This document shows positions 5,922-7,000 of a DNA stretch of 7,000 bases, in pieces; within the stretch, counting starts at the first letter, position 1, and each line of letters opens with the position of its first letter. This DNA is from JAVZOV01 sp049976445 (lineage in GTDB: Archaea; Thermoproteota; Thermoprotei; Gearchaeales; WAQG01). Position numbers and translations under genes: made by a program. The DNA is taken from contig JBMFIF010000073.1 of assembly GCA_049976445.1 (NCBI GenBank), positions 1 to 7,000 of the forward strand, read 5' to 3'. Under the pieces are notes generated by a model. The model saw only the letters and a list, made by a program, of their open reading frames with translations, was not told the origin of the DNA and searched no databases.

Positions 5922-6947
5922 TTATTGTGAAAACTTCTTTTTCAGATCTAGTTTGTTTATTTTTCCAGTACTAGTTAATGGAATTTCATCAACGATGATA
6001 ATTTGTTCTGGAATCCACCACTTTGAAATTCGTCCATCGTTTACAGCTTTTCTTAGATGTTGCATGATTTCTTCTTGGGAGATTTGTGTTGAAGAGCGTA
6101 ATTTAATAATGGCTATTGGTCTTTCACCCCATTTTTCATCAGCTTTTCCTATTACTGCAACCATATCAACTTGAGGTACCTCTGATATTATAGATTCAAG
6201 AACGCTCGTTGGGATCCATTCACCACCGCTCTTTATAACATCCTTTACTCTGTCGAGAACTCTTATACCGTTTTCAGGAGTATACAGAGCAATATCTTCA
6301 GTCCTAAACCAGCCATCTTCATATGAATATTTTGTCTTTTCAGGATCCTTGTAGTACTCACCTGGTAGCCATGGTGCTTTTACGTATAGTTCTCCGATTT
6401 CATTTGGACCTGCTATGGTTCTATCTGGTTTTACAATTCTTACATCAACAAAAGGTACAGGATGTGTTGTTATTCTTAAATAATCAACGATATCGTCAAT
6501 TTTGATGCTTTTTGGAATAATTGAGATTGATATAGCTAGCATATCTGTTCCACCATAAATTGTTGAAAATTTCATACCTATGCTATCCATTTTTCTTGCC
6601 AAATTTATTGGTATTGGCATACCGCCCACTAAACATTTTAGACCTTTTAACTCATGCGAATTTGGTTGTGAAAGAAGCATATGCACCATTGTTGGTACAG
6701 CATTAATCCATGTTACTTTTTCTTTTTTAATCAATTCTAAAGTTTTTTGTGGATCAAACTTACCACCTAAAACATATTTTACACCTAGAAATGTTGCATG
6801 AAACAGTGATCCCCATGCCCAAAGATGATAAAATGGTACGCTCTTAAATATAAATATTGTGGCTGCCCTCTTGAACGCATCTCCACGACTGAACCACTCC
6901 TTAAAACCAAAAAATACATGAAAACAAAAATAATTTTCAAAACCTCT
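5922..6947 (-). CDS. AMP-forming acyl-CoA synthetase (ANL superfamily), 5' part broken or beyond the window
   Basis: The C-terminal ~340 codons of an enzyme that activates a carboxylic acid through an acyl-AMP and transfers it to CoA. Homologous reading begins near FGFKEWFSRGD and passes through VPFYHLWAWG (the PMFH-type motif), EKVTWINAVPT, YGGTDML (in place of YGxTE), GELYVKAPWLPGEYYKD, GWFRTED (in place of YRTGD), DRVKDVIKSGGEWI and PLTSTGKINK, whose lysine is the adenylation-specific catalytic residue. The family is ~520-560 residues, so the SGTTGxPKG loop and N-terminal domain are missing. The in-frame TTG at 6734 is only an internal codon. A TAA at 6948-6950 closes the frame, and no start lies between it and the homologous region. 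Thus either a frameshift exists (the T6 tract at 6909-6914 is the best candidate) or the gene is a true fragment. The acid substrate is unknown. Confidence 0.8.
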   Translation of the reverse strand, partial: RGFENYFCFHVFFGFKEWFSRGDAFKRAATIFIFKSVPFYHLWAWGSLFHATFLGVKYVLGGKFDPQKTLELIKKEKVTWINAVPTMVHMLLSQPNSHELKGLKCLVGGMPIPINLARKMDSIGMKFSTIYGGTDMLAISISIIPKSIKIDDIVDYLRITTHPVPFVDVRIVKPDRTIAGPNEIGELYVKAPWLPGEYYKDPEKTKYSYEDGWFRTEDIALYTPENGIRVLDRVKDVIKSGGEWIPTSVLESIISEVPQVDMVAVIGKADEKWGERPIAIIKLRSSTQISQEEIMQHLRKAVNDGRISKWWIPEQIIIVDEIPLTSTGKINKLDLKKKFSQ

Positions 6948-6950
6948 TTA

Positions 6951-7000
6951 ACAGCCTCCACAACCCCCACCCCCCTACACAACACACAACACTTGAAAGC
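6951..7000 (-). other. G/T-rich low-complexity segment where the synthetase N-terminal region is expected
   Basis: The plus strand has no G from 6955 to 6994, so the minus strand is G/T-only apart from two A residues in that stretch, with runs of six and five G. One minus frame is open to the edge (containing VVEAVKEVLKII) and could join the synthetase frame through a one-base insertion in the T6 tract, but I do not recognise it as acyl-CoA synthetase sequence. Confidence 0.4.

Noticed and set aside
5922..6734. A complete 270-residue synthetase starting at TTG 6734
   Set aside because: Well-conserved synthetase sequence (VPFYHLWAWG and following) continues upstream in the same frame, so the TTG is an ordinary leucine codon.
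5277..6801. Further open frames opposite the membrane protein and the synthetase
   Set aside because: They lie antisense to well-supported genes, have no recognisable motifs or start signals, and look like by-products of coding on the other strand.

Overview
The window looks like a thermophilic archaeon of the Thermoproteota (Crenarchaeota). The DNA is AT-rich, start sites have TATA boxes with little or no leader, one gene has a GGTG-type ribosome binding site, and the protein families are typical of that phylum: a CHCC-finger TnpB, an archaeal PF01637-type ATPase and a coiled-coil protein with a nuclease-like tail. No rRNA or tRNA is present to fix the order or genus. This placement is inference.

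Layout. Positions 1 to about 490 are the right end of an IS200/IS605-type element: the C-terminal third of tnpB, whose tail also encodes the folded end of a guide (omega/re) RNA. The element sits inside a threonine dehydratase-like gene (about 490-925, minus strand). That gene keeps only its N-terminal half here, and its remainder should lie left of the window. Positions 926-1354 are an AT-rich intergenic stretch ending in a good TATA box. At 1355-2044 (plus) is a coiled-coil protein with 21-residue repeats and a degenerate PD-(D/E)XK-like C-terminal part. A hairpin/T-tract terminator separates it from a convergent 493-residue NRAMP-like membrane transporter (2199-3680, minus). At 3790-4781 (minus) is a decayed archaeal ATPase carrying two nonsense codons and one frameshift. 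A 262-base spacer with a palindrome and repeated GTTTAAAT elements leads into an ECF S-component-like membrane protein (5044-5820, plus). The right end (5922 onward, minus) is an AMP-forming acyl-CoA synthetase whose 5' portion is interrupted by an in-frame stop and runs into an odd G-rich segment at the window edge.

How it fits together. There is no obvious operon. Genes are single units in alternating orientation, and three of the seven coding loci (dehydratase, ATPase, acyl-CoA synthetase) are broken or appear broken, so this reads as a small accessory or decaying region between two intact transporters. The most notable biology is at the left edge. The guide RNA of the TnpB element, read from its flank, would address the intact version of the dehydratase gene it interrupts. 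I found no CRISPR array, tRNA, rRNA or complete mobile element.
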